A stretch of DNA of 64,000 nt from positions 203,845 to 267,844 of the forward strand of contig NZ_JAFLWI010000016.1 in NCBI RefSeq assembly GCF_017315945.1, in the 5' to 3' direction. The notes under the pieces were generated by a model, which made no database searches, was not told where the DNA came from, and was given only the letters and a program-made list of their open reading frames with translations. The translations under genes were made by a program, and so were the position numbers. Within the stretch, counting starts at the first letter, position 1; every line of letters starts with the position of its first letter. Source of the DNA: Candidatus Enterococcus courvalinii (GTDB lineage Bacteria > Bacillota > Bacilli > Lactobacillales > Enterococcaceae). Shown here in pieces: positions 36,411 to 45,497 of the stretch.

Positions 36411-37295
36411 ATGAAAGACTTTGTAAAAACGGTAATCAGAAATTTTTCAAAGCAATATCGTCAGCAAACATTGCCAGAAGACTTACACAAACAAGTGACT
36501 AATCTCTTTTATAAAGAAAAGAAAAAATATTCTTGGAGACGTTTTCGAAATCATACCGTTCAAAGTGCTTTGGCACTCGCATTAACATTTATATTAGCTG
36601 TTAATTTATTTCCTGGCGTTGGTGAAGCTGCTAGTGTCCTTCCTGGTTTCGATAAGTTAGTGCAATTGGTTACGTTGCAAACTTTAACAGCCAAAAAAGA
36701 AGATAGCCAGATAGCGATTGATGTACCAAAAATCGAAACAGCTACACCAACAGAAGTTGCTAATACCTTAAACAAAAAATACCTAAAAGAAGCGCAAGCT
36801 GAATTTCAACAAGTCAAAAAACAATTCTTTGATGGCTCGCGTGTTTCTGTTACTGGAGATTTTGAAAAAGTTGTGGATGACTCGCGTTTTTTAGTAGTCA
36901 AACGAACTTTGACTCAGATTCAAGGAAGTTCTGCCACAACGACCCAATACGATACGATTGATAAAAAGTTGAATGTCGTGGTATCTTTACCACTAATTTT
37001 TAAAAATGAAGATTACCTGTCTATCATCAGCGAGGAAATCAAACAACAAATGAATGAACAGATGCAAGCTGATCCGAATCAAATTTATTGGTCTAAAGCA
37101 GCTGACCAACCAACTGATGTCCAACCATTCAATCAAATCAAGCCGAATCAAACGTTCTATATCAATGCCAAGCATCAATTGACTATTACTTTTGCCCAAG
37201 GAAAAGTAGCACCATATTATATGGGAACACCTGAATTCGTGATTCCAACCAAAATCATCCAACAACAATTGGCTTCACCTAATTATTTAAGTTAA
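36411..37295 (+). CDS. rsiV: RsiV-like anti-sigma factor (DUF3298)
   Basis: 294 residues. A cytosolic N-terminus (1-45) would hold the sigma factor, one membrane helix spans about 47-66, and the outer domain ends in the DUF3298 signature (a FYIN stretch, then KVAPYYMGTPEFVIP). In Bacillus and E. faecalis RsiV binds lysozyme directly and is then cleaved by signal peptidase, freeing SigV; the same mechanism here is inference. It lies 18 bp after the sigma gene with an AAAGGAGAAG site. Confidence 0.87.
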   Translation: MKDFVKTVIRNFSKQYRQQTLPEDLHKQVTNLFYKEKKKYSWRRFRNHTVQSALALALTFILAVNLFPGVGEAASVLPGFDKLVQLVTLQTLTAKKEDSQIAIDVPKIETATPTEVANTLNKKYLKEAQAEFQQVKKQFFDGSRVSVTGDFEKVVDDSRFLVVKRTLTQIQGSSATTTQYDTIDKKLNVVVSLPLIFKNEDYLSIISEEIKQQMNEQMQADPNQIYWSKAADQPTDVQPFNQIKPNQTFYINAKHQLTITFAQGKVAPYYMGTPEFVIPTKIIQQQLASPNYLS

Positions 37296-37302
37296 ACAAT
37301 GA

Positions 37303-37358
37303 CTAAAAAGTTCGCTTAAAAAACCGACTGAACAGTTGATTTTCCAAGCGAACTTTTT
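37303..37358. terminator. terminator between rsiV and niaR
   Basis: A 13-bp perfect stem (37303-37315 with 37345-37357) and a long loop, with A and T runs on the flanks; it can serve both convergent operons. Confidence 0.8.
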
Positions 37359-37366
37359 TCATTTTT

Positions 37367-37888
37367 TTAGTCTTCATAAAGGATATGTGCAGCTGACAAT
37401 GCACGTTTGATTTTTTTTAAAGTAGCTTCATCAGGATAGCGAATGGTGTGTAGGTGGATGCCTGAGGTCAATTCTGATAGCAATGTTGCCTGGCTTTTTT
37501 CATAACGTTTCATAAAGGAAGCTATGTCTTGTTTCGTTTTTAAGTGCAACATGCCCACAAGTTCACCATACAGCGGATGCTCTACAATAACATCAACTAC
37601 TTCTCCCCCGTGTTCAATGATAATTCGTAACTCTTCTTCCGTTTGTTGACGTTCATGTTGAACAGCAATCTTACTAACAAAACCTGTATTTGTTTCATTT
37701 GATTCCAAAATGTATCCACGTGCTGTTGCAACTACTTCTTCTCCTGCTGCGCGAAGCAAGGCAATGTCCCCTACGACGATTTGACGGCTGACACCAAATT
37801 TTTTAGCAAACTTGCTTGCACTAACTGGTTTTTCTGCACTTGCTAATGTCTGCATGATTTGTTGTCGACGTAGTTCTCCTTCCACCAT
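37367..37888 (-). CDS. niaR: niacin-responsive transcriptional repressor NiaR
   Basis: A 173-residue regulator with an N-terminal winged helix (RRQQIMQTLASAEKPVSASKFAKKFGVSRQ) and a C-terminal 3H domain, named for three histidines that bind metal; HLKTK and IHLHTIRYPDE fall in it. The family uses nicotinic acid as corepressor to control NAD synthesis and niacin uptake genes. None of the classic targets is seen here. It is the last gene of a three-gene operon with a fused acetyltransferase and an NAD-dependent Sir2 deacylase, 2 bp after the former. Confidence 0.9.
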   Translation of the reverse strand: MVEGELRRQQIMQTLASAEKPVSASKFAKKFGVSRQIVVGDIALLRAAGEEVVATARGYILESNETNTGFVSKIAVQHERQQTEEELRIIIEHGGEVVDVIVEHPLYGELVGMLHLKTKQDIASFMKRYEKSQATLLSELTSGIHLHTIRYPDEATLKKIKRALSAAHILYED

Positions 37889-37890
37889 TT

Positions 37891-38736
37891 TTACTCCTCC
37901 TCACGTAATTTTGCTTGATATTCGCGCGATTGTTTCATTAAATCGTTATACATAGCTAACGTTGTTTCTTCATAATCTGGATTCTTCACCCATTTTTTTA
38001 CTTTTGCTAAAACTTCTCGTTCACGTTTCTCATCTAAAATCGCTTGATGAGTTTCTTGTTTCAACTGACTGATTTCGGTAACTACATCCAACCGTTTTTC
38101 TAACAACTCAATTAATTTTTGGTCGATAACATCCACTTGTTCGCGTAAATTTGCTAATGATGGCGCAGCTTTTTCCATACTAAGTGTTTTGATTACTCGT
38201 GCAGGATTTCCCGCAATGACAACATCATCTGGAAAAGATTTCGTCACAACTGAACCAGCACCAACAACAACATTGTTTCCCAAAGTAACACCAGGTGTAA
38301 CAATGACTCCTCCACCCAACCATACGTTGTTTCCAATTTTGATTGGTTTTGCATACTCTAAACCACTATTTCTTTTCACTGGATGTAGCGGATGCGTTGC
38401 CGTATACAATTGAACATTCGGCGCGAACATACAATTATCACCAATTTCAATGGTACTTACATCCAAAAACGTATTATTAAAATTGGCATAAAAGTTCTCT
38501 CCAACAAAAATATTGTATCCATAATCAAAATTGATTGCTGGTTCGACATAGATGTTTTCGCCCGTTTTACCAAAAGTCTCCTTGACTAATTGTGAGCGAA
38601 TCGCTGAATCCTCTGATTGGTTGATCAATTTTGCCTGTTCTCGTGCAAAATTTCGATCTGCCACTAATTCAGGATCACCTGCAAAATAAAGTTCACCTGC
38701 AATCATTTTTTCTTTTTCTGTTTTAAACTCTGTCAT
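37891..38736 (-). CDS. sugar O-acetyltransferase fused to a chorismate mutase domain
   Basis: A 281-residue fusion. Residues 1 to about 186 form a maltose/galactoside O-acetyltransferase (MAGELYFAGDPEL-like start, hexapeptide-repeat helix, catalytic His115 in TATHPLHP). Residues 192-277 match an AroQ chorismate mutase: Arg198, Arg215, Lys226, Asp235, Arg238, Glu239 and Gln274 fall at the expected catalytic spacing. The first part should use acetyl-CoA; the second should turn chorismate into prephenate. No aromatic-pathway gene is nearby. The ATG overlaps sir2 by 14 bp. Confidence 0.85.
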   Translation of the reverse strand: MTEFKTEKEKMIAGELYFAGDPELVADRNFAREQAKLINQSEDSAIRSQLVKETFGKTGENIYVEPAINFDYGYNIFVGENFYANFNNTFLDVSTIEIGDNCMFAPNVQLYTATHPLHPVKRNSGLEYAKPIKIGNNVWLGGGVIVTPGVTLGNNVVVGAGSVVTKSFPDDVVIAGNPARVIKTLSMEKAAPSLANLREQVDVIDQKLIELLEKRLDVVTEISQLKQETHQAILDEKREREVLAKVKKWVKNPDYEETTLAMYNDLMKQSREYQAKLREEE

Positions 38737-39454
38737 TATTGATCCTCATTTCATGAATTTTTTGAAATACTTTTGCGCCATCTTTTTGAATAAATGAATG
38801 TTCCATTGAAAGTAAAATGGGCGTTTGATTGATAACGATTATCTTAGAATCTTTTTCCTTGTACTCTATCAGATCACAAAAAGGATGTACTTGAAAACTT
38901 GTTCCCACAATAACAACGACATCAGCTTGTTCTACTGCGGAAACTGCTGCTTCAATCGTTGATTGTTGGAATCCTTCACCATATAAAACGATATTTGGTC
39001 GAACTTGTCCACCGCATGCTTGGTGTCTGTCACTTTCTAAATAAGTTTGCCATGCCACGGCCCCGCCACACTTTCGACAATGACAATGATACAGACTCCC
39101 ATGAAAATTAACTAATTGCTTGCTTCCTGCTCGCTCATGTAACCCATCAATATTTTGTGATACAACAGCAACTTGCTTACTTGTTGCTAATTGTGCTATT
39201 TCCAAGTGAATGATATTAGGTTCTGCCTGAGGATGATATAGTTTTTTTACAAAAGAATAAAATTTTTCTGGTTCGTGTTCCATCGCTTGAGTACTTAATA
39301 AATATTCTGGCTGTTCCAATCCTGCATAGACACCTTTTAACGAACGATAGTCTGGAACTCCCGAAGGTGTCGAAACCCCTGCTCCTGTTAAAAAAGTTAC
39401 TGAATGACTGGTTAAAATCTCTTGCGCTATTTCCCCAATTTTTTGTTCACTCAT
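38723..39454 (-). CDS. cobB: NAD-dependent protein deacylase, Sir2 family
   Basis: A 243-residue class U/III sirtuin. Motifs: TGAGVSTPSGVPDYRS near residue 20, QNIDGLHERAG, FHGSL, a zinc site with CHCRKCGG and a later ACGG, and GTSFQVHP. It removes acyl groups from lysines and releases nicotinamide, which connects it to NAD balance and to the niacin repressor in the same operon. I start at ATG 39454 (AGAGGTG at 6 bp) rather than the GTG at 39463. First gene of the operon. Confidence 0.93.
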   Translation of the reverse strand: MSEQKIGEIAQEILTSHSVTFLTGAGVSTPSGVPDYRSLKGVYAGLEQPEYLLSTQAMEHEPEKFYSFVKKLYHPQAEPNIIHLEIAQLATSKQVAVVSQNIDGLHERAGSKQLVNFHGSLYHCHCRKCGGAVAWQTYLESDRHQACGGQVRPNIVLYGEGFQQSTIEAAVSAVEQADVVVIVGTSFQVHPFCDLIEYKEKDSKIIVINQTPILLSMEHSFIQKDGAKVFQKIHEMRINNDRV

Positions 39455-39727
39455 CTTCCTCACCTCTCCTCTATTATACCGATTTCAACAAAAAAGAAAG
39501 TAAGAGAAAAAAATTATTAAAAATTTGATTGAATATCTATACCACCAAGCGAAATTTTGTGTTTTTCATAGACATGCACTTCATTTGCCAAAATGTACGC
39601 GTCTTTCGTTTACGATTTGCGACACTTTATCTATCATTTATGCTTGGTAAACAATCAAAATTTAGCAGAAAAATACACTTAAAAAGTAAAACGATTCCAT
39701 TCATTGCGAATTTTATCACAATGACGA
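39455..39727. other. intergenic stretch without a recognised gene
   Basis: AT-rich sequence between divergent genes. An open frame on the plus strand (39529-39780) has no ribosome site and unusual composition, so I do not call it. Only the promoter at 39728-39756 was recognised. Confidence 0.3.
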
Positions 39728-39756
39728 CTGACAAAGAAATGAAAACGTGCTACAAT
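39728..39756 (+). promoter_or_regulatory. promoter of the 97-residue membrane protein gene
   Basis: CTGACA (39728-39733), 17-bp spacer, TACAAT (39751-39756), 30 bp before the start codon. Confidence 0.6.
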
Positions 39757-39786
39757 ACAGGCTGTATAAAAGAGAGGTGAATCAAT

Positions 39787-40080
39787 ATGGTACCATTTTT
39801 CATTTACTGGGGCGTTATTTTAGCATGCATCGCTTGGCTAGCCTTAAGTGTCTTTTTCTCTATCTTCTATTTCGTACGTAAAGAAAACGGCAATCTTTGG
39901 GCATTCGCGTTATTTAACGTTATTGCTGCAATTGTTTTAGCTATCACATTAGCCGTTTACCGCACATGGGGTTGGGGGATCACACAGTATTCTAGCCTAA
40001 TTTATCTAGTCTTAGCAATTTATGGTGTAACAGTTATTTTACAAGCAATCTTAGGTCGCGAACCAAAAGCCGCAGCCTAA
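39787..40080 (+). CDS. small hypothetical membrane protein, 97 aa
   Basis: I do not recognise the family. Three hydrophobic helices are clear (about residues 4-29, 39-59 and 67-88); short charged loops (RKENGN; YRTWGWGITQY) separate them, and the tail is basic (GREPKAAA). The ATG is 6 bp after AGAGAGGTGA and the upstream promoter is good. It is monocistronic with a terminator after it. Confidence 0.78.
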   Translation: MVPFFIYWGVILACIAWLALSVFFSIFYFVRKENGNLWAFALFNVIAAIVLAITLAVYRTWGWGITQYSSLIYLVLAIYGVTVILQAILGREPKAAA

Positions 40081-40110
40081 CAATTGATAAACGATCAATC
40101 TAGTTTGACT

Positions 40111-40157
40111 AACTACAGCAATTTTCGTTTTTTTGATGATTGCCGTAGTTTCTTTTT
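40111..40157 (+). terminator. terminator after the 97-residue gene
   Basis: AACTACAGCAAT (40111-40122) pairs with ATTGCCGTAGTT (40139-40150) with one mismatch, then T-run. Confidence 0.7.
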
Positions 40158-40295
40158 TGCTTTTCAGCATTCACTCATTGCATAATTATTCTCTTTTTTC
40201 GCCACATTCCTTTTTCCTTCTTTTCATAAACTATTTAAATTTATCCAAGATTTTCTATATTTATCAACAATTTTCAGAAAAATAATGGGAATTGA

Positions 40296-40324
40296 TTGAC
40301 AAAGCCTTCAGAATAACGTAAACT
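40296..40324 (+). promoter_or_regulatory. promoter of the lysine riboswitch transcript
   Basis: TTGACA (40296-40301), 17-bp spacer, TAAACT (40319-40324). Confidence 0.65.
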
Positions 40325-40350
40325 TCTTTTTGTATAAATAACTGAATACG

Positions 40351-40560
40351 GGATTACCTCAATCAATGAGGTAGAGGTCGCGAGAATCATTACCCCTGCG
40401 GAGTGAAGCAAACACGTTGAAACAGGACTAGGGAGGATCGCCGAAATGTACTCTTTTTTGCTTAAAGTTTACGTTGGGACGCAAGTTAACAGCTTGCGGA
40501 CTGTCTTAGCAGTGATGCTAAGTTGCGCTATGGTTTGTGAGGGGTTTATCGACCGATAAT
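40351..40560 (+). promoter_or_regulatory. lysine riboswitch (L box)
   Basis: The leader carries conserved L-box segments: GTAGAGGTCGCG at 40371-40382, GGGAGGATCGCCGAA at 40431-40445, a late TTGCGGACTGTC segment and a TTAGCA/TGCTAA hairpin (40506-40521). The order matches the five-helix aptamer. A rho-independent terminator follows directly, so lysine binding would end transcription ahead of the transporter genes. Boundaries are approximate. Confidence 0.85.
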
Positions 40561-40563
40561 TTT

Positions 40564-40606
40564 AACGACCATTTTGTATTTACAAGTTTGATGGTCGTTT
40601 TTTTTT
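40564..40606 (+). terminator. riboswitch-controlled terminator
   Basis: AACGACCAT (40564-40572) pairs with ATGGTCGTT (40591-40599), followed by T8, about 75 bp before the ABC transporter start. Confidence 0.85.
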
Positions 40607-40680
40607 AGATAAGCAGCTGCAACTCATTGTTCAATCGGACCGCTCGTTCAAGATGTATCAGAAAGAAGAGGAGAAAGAAC

Positions 40681-42273
40681 ATGAATAAAAATTTTGTTTC
40701 AGTTACCGTATTATTTGCATTTATCTTTTCATTATTTAGCGTAAGCACAGCTGGTTTTGCCGACGAAAAAACACCAGACAACGAATTTCGCGTAGGAATG
40801 GAGGCAGGTTACGCGCCATTCAACTGGTCTCAGCAAACAGACAAGAACAATGCACTGCCAATCGATGGACAAAAAAGTTATGCCGGTGGTTATGATGTTC
40901 AAATCGCCAAAAAAGTTGCTGACGGCTTAGGCAAAAACTTGGTTATCGTACAAACAAAATGGGATGGTCTAGCCCCTGCCCTACAATCAGGAAAAATTGA
41001 TGCAATCATCGCAGGGATGAGCCCAACTGCGGAAAGAAAAAAAGAAATTGATTTTACAGATCCTTACTATGAATCTCAATTAGTTGTTGTAGTTAAAAAA
41101 GACGGTGACTTTGCGAATGCAAAAAAATTAGCTGACTTAGAAAATGCAAAAATCACTGCACAACTAAATACGTTCCATTATAGTGTCATCGATCAAATTC
41201 CAAATGTTCAAAAGCAACAAGCCATGGATAATTTCTCTGCTATGAGAACTGCCTTAGCTTCTGGAATGATTGATGGTTATGTCAGCGAACGTCCTGAAGG
41301 CGTTACAGCTACTAGCGTGAATAAAGACTTAAAAATGTTAGAATTCACAGGTGAAAATGGTTTTGAGACAAATGCTGAAGATGTTCAAATTGCTATCGGG
41401 ATGCGTAAAAGTGATGGGGATATTCAAAAAGTCAATGAGATTCTTTCAGGCATCTCACAAGATGATCGTACAGCATTGATGGACCAAGCAATCAAAGACC
41501 AACCTGCTTCGAGTGATGATGAAGAACAATCGGGCATCTTCACAGACTTTAAAAACATTTGGAATCAATATGGAGAGATGTTTCTTCGTGGTGCAGGTCT
41601 TACGTTATTCATCGCATTGATCGGTACAGTAGTAGGTACAACTCTTGGCTTACTCATTGGTGTTTTCCGTACCATTCCAGAATCAGACAATAAAGTGACC
41701 CGCTTCTTCCAAAAAATCGCTAACGGCTTACTTTCGATTTATATTGAAATTTTCCGTGGTACACCAATGATGGTACAAGCAATGGTTATCTTTTATGGAT
41801 TGGCCTTAGCATTTGGTATTTCATTGAATCGGACAATTGCTGCATTATTTATTGTTTCGATCAACACAGGTGCTTATATGACAGAAATCGTTCGTGGTGG
41901 TATTTTTGCAGTAGATGAAGGACAATTTGAAGCCGCACAAGCCATTGGGATGACACATGGACAAACGATGCGTAAAGTTGTGATCCCTCAAGTCCTACGA
42001 AATATCTTGCCAGCAACAGGTAATGAATTTGTAATCAACATTAAAGATACAGCTGTATTGAGTGTAATTGGTGTAGCAGACTTGTTCTTCCAAGGGAATT
42101 CTGCTTCCGGGGCAAACTTCCAATTCTTCCAAACCTTTACGATTGTAGGGATTATTTATTTAGTTATGACCTTTACAATTACGAGAATCTTGCGTTTTGT
42201 TGAAAAGAAAATCGATGGCCCTTCAGCTTACACAAAAATTGAGGAAGTCGAAAATTCAAACTTGCAAGAATAA
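40681..42273 (+). CDS. amino-acid ABC transporter, substrate-binding/permease fusion (probable lysine transporter)
   Basis: 530 residues from ATG 40681 (AGGAGAAAGAAC site); an ATG at 40627 has none. A signal peptide (about 1-27, ending GFA) precedes a type 3 solute-binding domain (28 to about 275; GYAPFNW, GLAPALQSGKIDAIIAGM). It is followed by a HisM-type permease domain (about 300-515) with the EAAQAIGMTHGQ docking loop near 417. Fusions of this kind occur in lactic acid bacteria. The lysine riboswitch upstream indicates lysine as the main substrate. Confidence 0.9.
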   Translation: MNKNFVSVTVLFAFIFSLFSVSTAGFADEKTPDNEFRVGMEAGYAPFNWSQQTDKNNALPIDGQKSYAGGYDVQIAKKVADGLGKNLVIVQTKWDGLAPALQSGKIDAIIAGMSPTAERKKEIDFTDPYYESQLVVVVKKDGDFANAKKLADLENAKITAQLNTFHYSVIDQIPNVQKQQAMDNFSAMRTALASGMIDGYVSERPEGVTATSVNKDLKMLEFTGENGFETNAEDVQIAIGMRKSDGDIQKVNEILSGISQDDRTALMDQAIKDQPASSDDEEQSGIFTDFKNIWNQYGEMFLRGAGLTLFIALIGTVVGTTLGLLIGVFRTIPESDNKVTRFFQKIANGLLSIYIEIFRGTPMMVQAMVIFYGLALAFGISLNRTIAALFIVSINTGAYMTEIVRGGIFAVDEGQFEAAQAIGMTHGQTMRKVVIPQVLRNILPATGNEFVINIKDTAVLSVIGVADLFFQGNSASGANFQFFQTFTIVGIIYLVMTFTITRILRFVEKKIDGPSAYTKIEEVENSNLQE

Positions 42274-42285
42274 GGAGGAAGAAAC

Positions 42286-43026
42286 ATGAATGAAACAATT
42301 ATTGAAATCAACCATTTAAGAAAAAGCTTCGGTGACAACGAAGTATTAAAAGATATCAATGTGACGGTTAATAAAGGTGAAGTTGTAACAATTATCGGAT
42401 CTTCTGGTTCAGGTAAATCAACTTTATTACGCTGTATCAATCTTCTCGAAAAACCAACAGGTGGGGAAATTATTTATGAAGGCGAAAATGTCTTAACCCC
42501 TAAATATAATTTACCTAAATACCGCACACACTTGGGTATGGTGTTCCAATCATTTAATTTGTTCAATAATATGAATGTTTTAGAAAACTGTATGTCAGGC
42601 CAATTGACAGTTTTAAAGCGGGATAAAGCAGCTGCACGAAAAATTGCCATTGAAAATTTAGAAAAAGTTGGCATGGATCGCTACATCGAAGCAAAACCTT
42701 CCCAACTATCTGGTGGTCAAAAGCAACGTGTTGCTATCGCTCGTGCATTGTCAATGGATCCCGATGTTTTATTATTCGATGAACCAACTTCAGCACTAGA
42801 TCCAGAAATGGTCGGTGAGGTTCTAAATACAATGAAAGATTTAGCTCACACTGGGTTAACGATGATTATCGTGACACATGAAATGGAATTTGCAAAAGAT
42901 GTTTCGGACCGTGTCATTTTCATGGATAAAGGAATCATCGCTGAAGAAGGCTCACCTGAAGATATCTTCGTTCATCCAAAAGAAGAACGAACAAAAGAAT
43001 TCTTATCACGTATTTTAAATAAATAA
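42286..43026 (+). CDS. amino-acid ABC transporter ATP-binding protein (probable lysine transporter)
   Basis: A 246-residue polar amino-acid ATPase. Walker [10 protein letters not shown] is near residue 38, the signature [10 protein letters not shown] near 141, Walker [14 protein letters not shown] near 160, and the switch His is in VTHEMEFA. It is 12 bp after the fused permease gene and under the same riboswitch. The ATG follows AAGGAGGAAG. It should act as a dimer under the fused SBP-permease. The terminator at 43037-43070 ends the operon. Confidence 0.94.
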   Translation: MNETIIEINHLRKSFGDNEVLKDINVTVNKGEVVTIIGSSGSGKSTLLRCINLLEKPTGGEIIYEGENVLTPKYNLPKYRTHLGMVFQSFNLFNNMNVLENCMSGQLTVLKRDKAAARKIAIENLEKVGMDRYIEAKPSQLSGGQKQRVAIARALSMDPDVLLFDEPTSALDPEMVGEVLNTMKDLAHTGLTMIIVTHEMEFAKDVSDRVIFMDKGIIAEEGSPEDIFVHPKEERTKEFLSRILNK

Positions 43027-43036
43027 ATGTAGAAAC

Positions 43037-43071
43037 AAAAAGCTGGGATCAGGCAAGATCCTAGCTTTTTT
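43037..43071 (+). terminator. terminator after the lysine transporter operon
   Basis: A 14-base stem with one mismatch (43037-43050 with 43057-43070). The following 200 bp shows no gene. Confidence 0.85.
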
Positions 43072-43288
43072 CATAGTCGTCCTTCTTTCAAATTCAAAAA
43101 TAATTGATTAATCCATGTTTTCTCTTCCACAATCAGTAACAATTTTTTTGAATAGCTATTCCCTATTTTGGTGAGGTTCATTCGTTCATCCCATGAGCTT
43201 TTTTCTCTTAATTAGAAAACAAAGTTGTAATTTTCTGAAAACTCTCTTAAACTTAAGGTAATTACTTTTTAGTTAGGATGATTATTTT

Positions 43289-44641
43289 ATGGACGAAAAT
43301 GAACAAGAATTACAGCGGGGACTTAAGAATCGACATGTCCAACTGATCTCAATTGGGGGAGCAATTGGTACTGGTCTTTTCTTAGGTTCCGGAAAGACGA
43401 TTCAGTTAGCGGGGCCTTCCATTTTACTCGCTTACTTGATTACGGGTTGTATTTGTTTTTTCATTATGCGTGCGCTAGGCGAGTTGCTTTTATCGAATAC
43501 AAACAATCACTCTTTCTTAGATTTTATTGCTGAGTATCTTGGAAAAAAAGCGGCTTTTGTTACAGGATGGACTTATTGGTTTTGCTGGATTGCAATTGCT
43601 ATGGCGGATTTAACCGCAATTGGGATGTACGTTCGTTATTGGGCACCTGGTGTTCCTCAGTGGCTTCCAGAACTAATTGCCCTCATTTTACTACTTGCTT
43701 TGAATATGGTTGCTGTCTCACTGTTTGGTGAACTGGAATTTTGGTTTGCATTAATCAAAGTGGTCGCTATCATTGCCTTCATTCTTGTTGGTGTCTACAT
43801 GATTCTCACTCATTATCAAACGAGTGCTGGTCCTACTGCTATTTCAACTTTATGGTCACATGGAGGATTTTTTCCAAAAGGTGCCAAAGGATTTATTCTT
43901 TCTTTTCAAATGGTCACTTTTGCCTTTGCTGGGATCGAACTGGTTGGCTTGGTTGCTGGTGAAACAAAAAATCCAGAAAAAGTTTTACCAGAAGCAATCA
44001 ACAATATTCCAATCCGAATCATTTTATTTTATCTAGGATCTCTATTTGTCATCATGTCCATCTATCCTTGGAACAGTCTAAATGCAAATGAAAGTCCGTT
44101 TGTGGAAGTTTTTTCTGAAATTGGTATTACGATGGCGGCATCCATCATCAATTTAGTAGTTCTAAGTGCTGCGGCTTCTGCTTGTAACAGTGCGATTTAT
44201 AGTACTGGACGAATGCTTCGTTCTCTTTCCCAAGAAGGGAGCGCGCCTAAACGTTTTAAACAATTAACCACACATCATGTACCAGGACAAGCATTAGTCT
44301 TTTCGACAATCATTATTTTTATTTCAGTTGTTCTTAATTACATTATGCCCAGCGAGGTCTTTACTTTAGTTAGTAGTATTGCGACCACTTGTTTTCTATT
44401 TATTTGGAGCATGCTTGTATACACTCATTTAAAATATCGTCGAAGTATCTTAGGGAAGAAGTCACATTCCTTCAAGATGCCTTTTTATCCGATTAGTAAC
44501 TACCTTGTCTTTCTCTATATGTTATTCGTCTGTGGTGTATTGATCTTAGGGGAAGACACTCGACTGGCATTTTTCTTGACTCCAATTTGGTTTATTGCTT
44601 TATTAACCATTTATCATCTGAAATATGAACGAAAAAAATAA
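43289..44641 (+). CDS. amino-acid permease of the APC family (CycA-like)
   Basis: A 450-residue permease with 12 helices. The N-terminal RHVQLISIGGAIGTGLFLGSG is the amino-acid transporter signature, and the middle has FAFAGIELVGLVAGETKNPEK. The closest families are the D-serine/D-alanine/glycine and proline-type transporters; the substrate is uncertain. The ribosome site is weak (TAGGATGATT), so translation may be modest. Single gene. Confidence 0.88.
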   Translation: MDENEQELQRGLKNRHVQLISIGGAIGTGLFLGSGKTIQLAGPSILLAYLITGCICFFIMRALGELLLSNTNNHSFLDFIAEYLGKKAAFVTGWTYWFCWIAIAMADLTAIGMYVRYWAPGVPQWLPELIALILLLALNMVAVSLFGELEFWFALIKVVAIIAFILVGVYMILTHYQTSAGPTAISTLWSHGGFFPKGAKGFILSFQMVTFAFAGIELVGLVAGETKNPEKVLPEAINNIPIRIILFYLGSLFVIMSIYPWNSLNANESPFVEVFSEIGITMAASIINLVVLSAAASACNSAIYSTGRMLRSLSQEGSAPKRFKQLTTHHVPGQALVFSTIIIFISVVLNYIMPSEVFTLVSSIATTCFLFIWSMLVYTHLKYRRSILGKKSHSFKMPFYPISNYLVFLYMLFVCGVLILGEDTRLAFFLTPIWFIALLTIYHLKYERKK

Positions 44642-44673
44642 AAGAACTCTTTTCCCAAAAGAAATTGTGCCGA

Positions 44674-44718
44674 CCCCCAAAAGTTAGACCTGAAAATCTA
44701 ACTTTTGGAGGTTTTTTT
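44674..44718 (+). terminator. terminator after the APC permease, IS3-end-like
   Basis: A 14-15 base stem (about 44674-44687 with 44697-44711) followed by T7. The arms resemble the terminal repeats of IS3-family elements (cccccaaaagttaga). No transposase sequence is present. Confidence 0.7.
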
Positions 44719-44736
44719 CTTTGTAAAAAGAGTTTT

Positions 44737-45345
44737 TTATTTGCTCACTTCACTTCTTTTGCGTAAAACGATTTTCTGATAGTAATAATCTGCTTTTTTA
44801 TAGGATAAGACCCACAAACCTGATACAAGAAAACGCCCAAACAAACCAATCAACGGCTGGAAAAAGACCCCAATAATCAAGCCAATATTGATAATCATCG
44901 AAATCATGCTGCGGTGATCCTTTGAAACTGTTTTGACTACATGAGAATCTTTGCTATTTGCTTTCAAAACTTGTTTGATTAAAATACCGAAAGATAGACT
45001 CCACATCGTATAAACAATGACATAAGACATCTCAGGCCAAAATGCTGTTGGATTTCTTCCGACCCAGCTTGTAACTGATGGACAAAGTGTCAACCAAAAC
45101 AACCAAAAAATATTTGCCCACACCACTCGATAGTTAATTTTATCCGCCATTTGAAAGATGCGATGATGGTTAACCCAAATCACTGCAACAAAGAGGAAAC
45201 TGATTGAATAGGCAAGTAAAGTATTTCTGATTCCCCACAAAGATTGAAAGTTAGCAGGATCAGGAATTTCAATATCTAACACTAACACTGTTAAAACAAT
45301 AGCTACCACACCATCTGTAAAAGCTTCTAACCTTGATTTTGTCAT
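44737..45345 (-). CDS. TMEM175 family (DUF1211) potassium channel-like protein
   Basis: A 202-residue protein with six hydrophobic helices. The first helix carries the family signature R.EAFTDGVVAIVLTVLVLDI and is followed by VIWVNHHRIF. Bacterial TMEM175 proteins form K+ leak channels; function here is inferred from family. The ATG lies after GAGAAAAAA. It is convergent with the APC permease gene. Confidence 0.87.
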   Translation of the reverse strand: MTKSRLEAFTDGVVAIVLTVLVLDIEIPDPANFQSLWGIRNTLLAYSISFLFVAVIWVNHHRIFQMADKINYRVVWANIFWLFWLTLCPSVTSWVGRNPTAFWPEMSYVIVYTMWSLSFGILIKQVLKANSKDSHVVKTVSKDHRSMISMIINIGLIIGVFFQPLIGLFGRFLVSGLWVLSYKKADYYYQKIVLRKRSEVSK

Positions 45346-45497
45346 TTTTTTCTCCCTTATTTCAATGCTGATTACATTTTAGCACTGGTTCTAAAAAAAT
45401 ACTTACCGATAATACTGTATAAATTTTCAGAAAATTGTTGCGTACACACACAATTTCTGTTACCTTAAAAAAAATGAATTTTAAAGGAGACTCGTCT

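Noticed and set aside
39529..39780. 83-codon plus-strand open frame before the 97-residue membrane protein gene
   Set aside because: No ribosome site, composition unlike neighbouring genes, and it runs through the promoter at 39728-39756.
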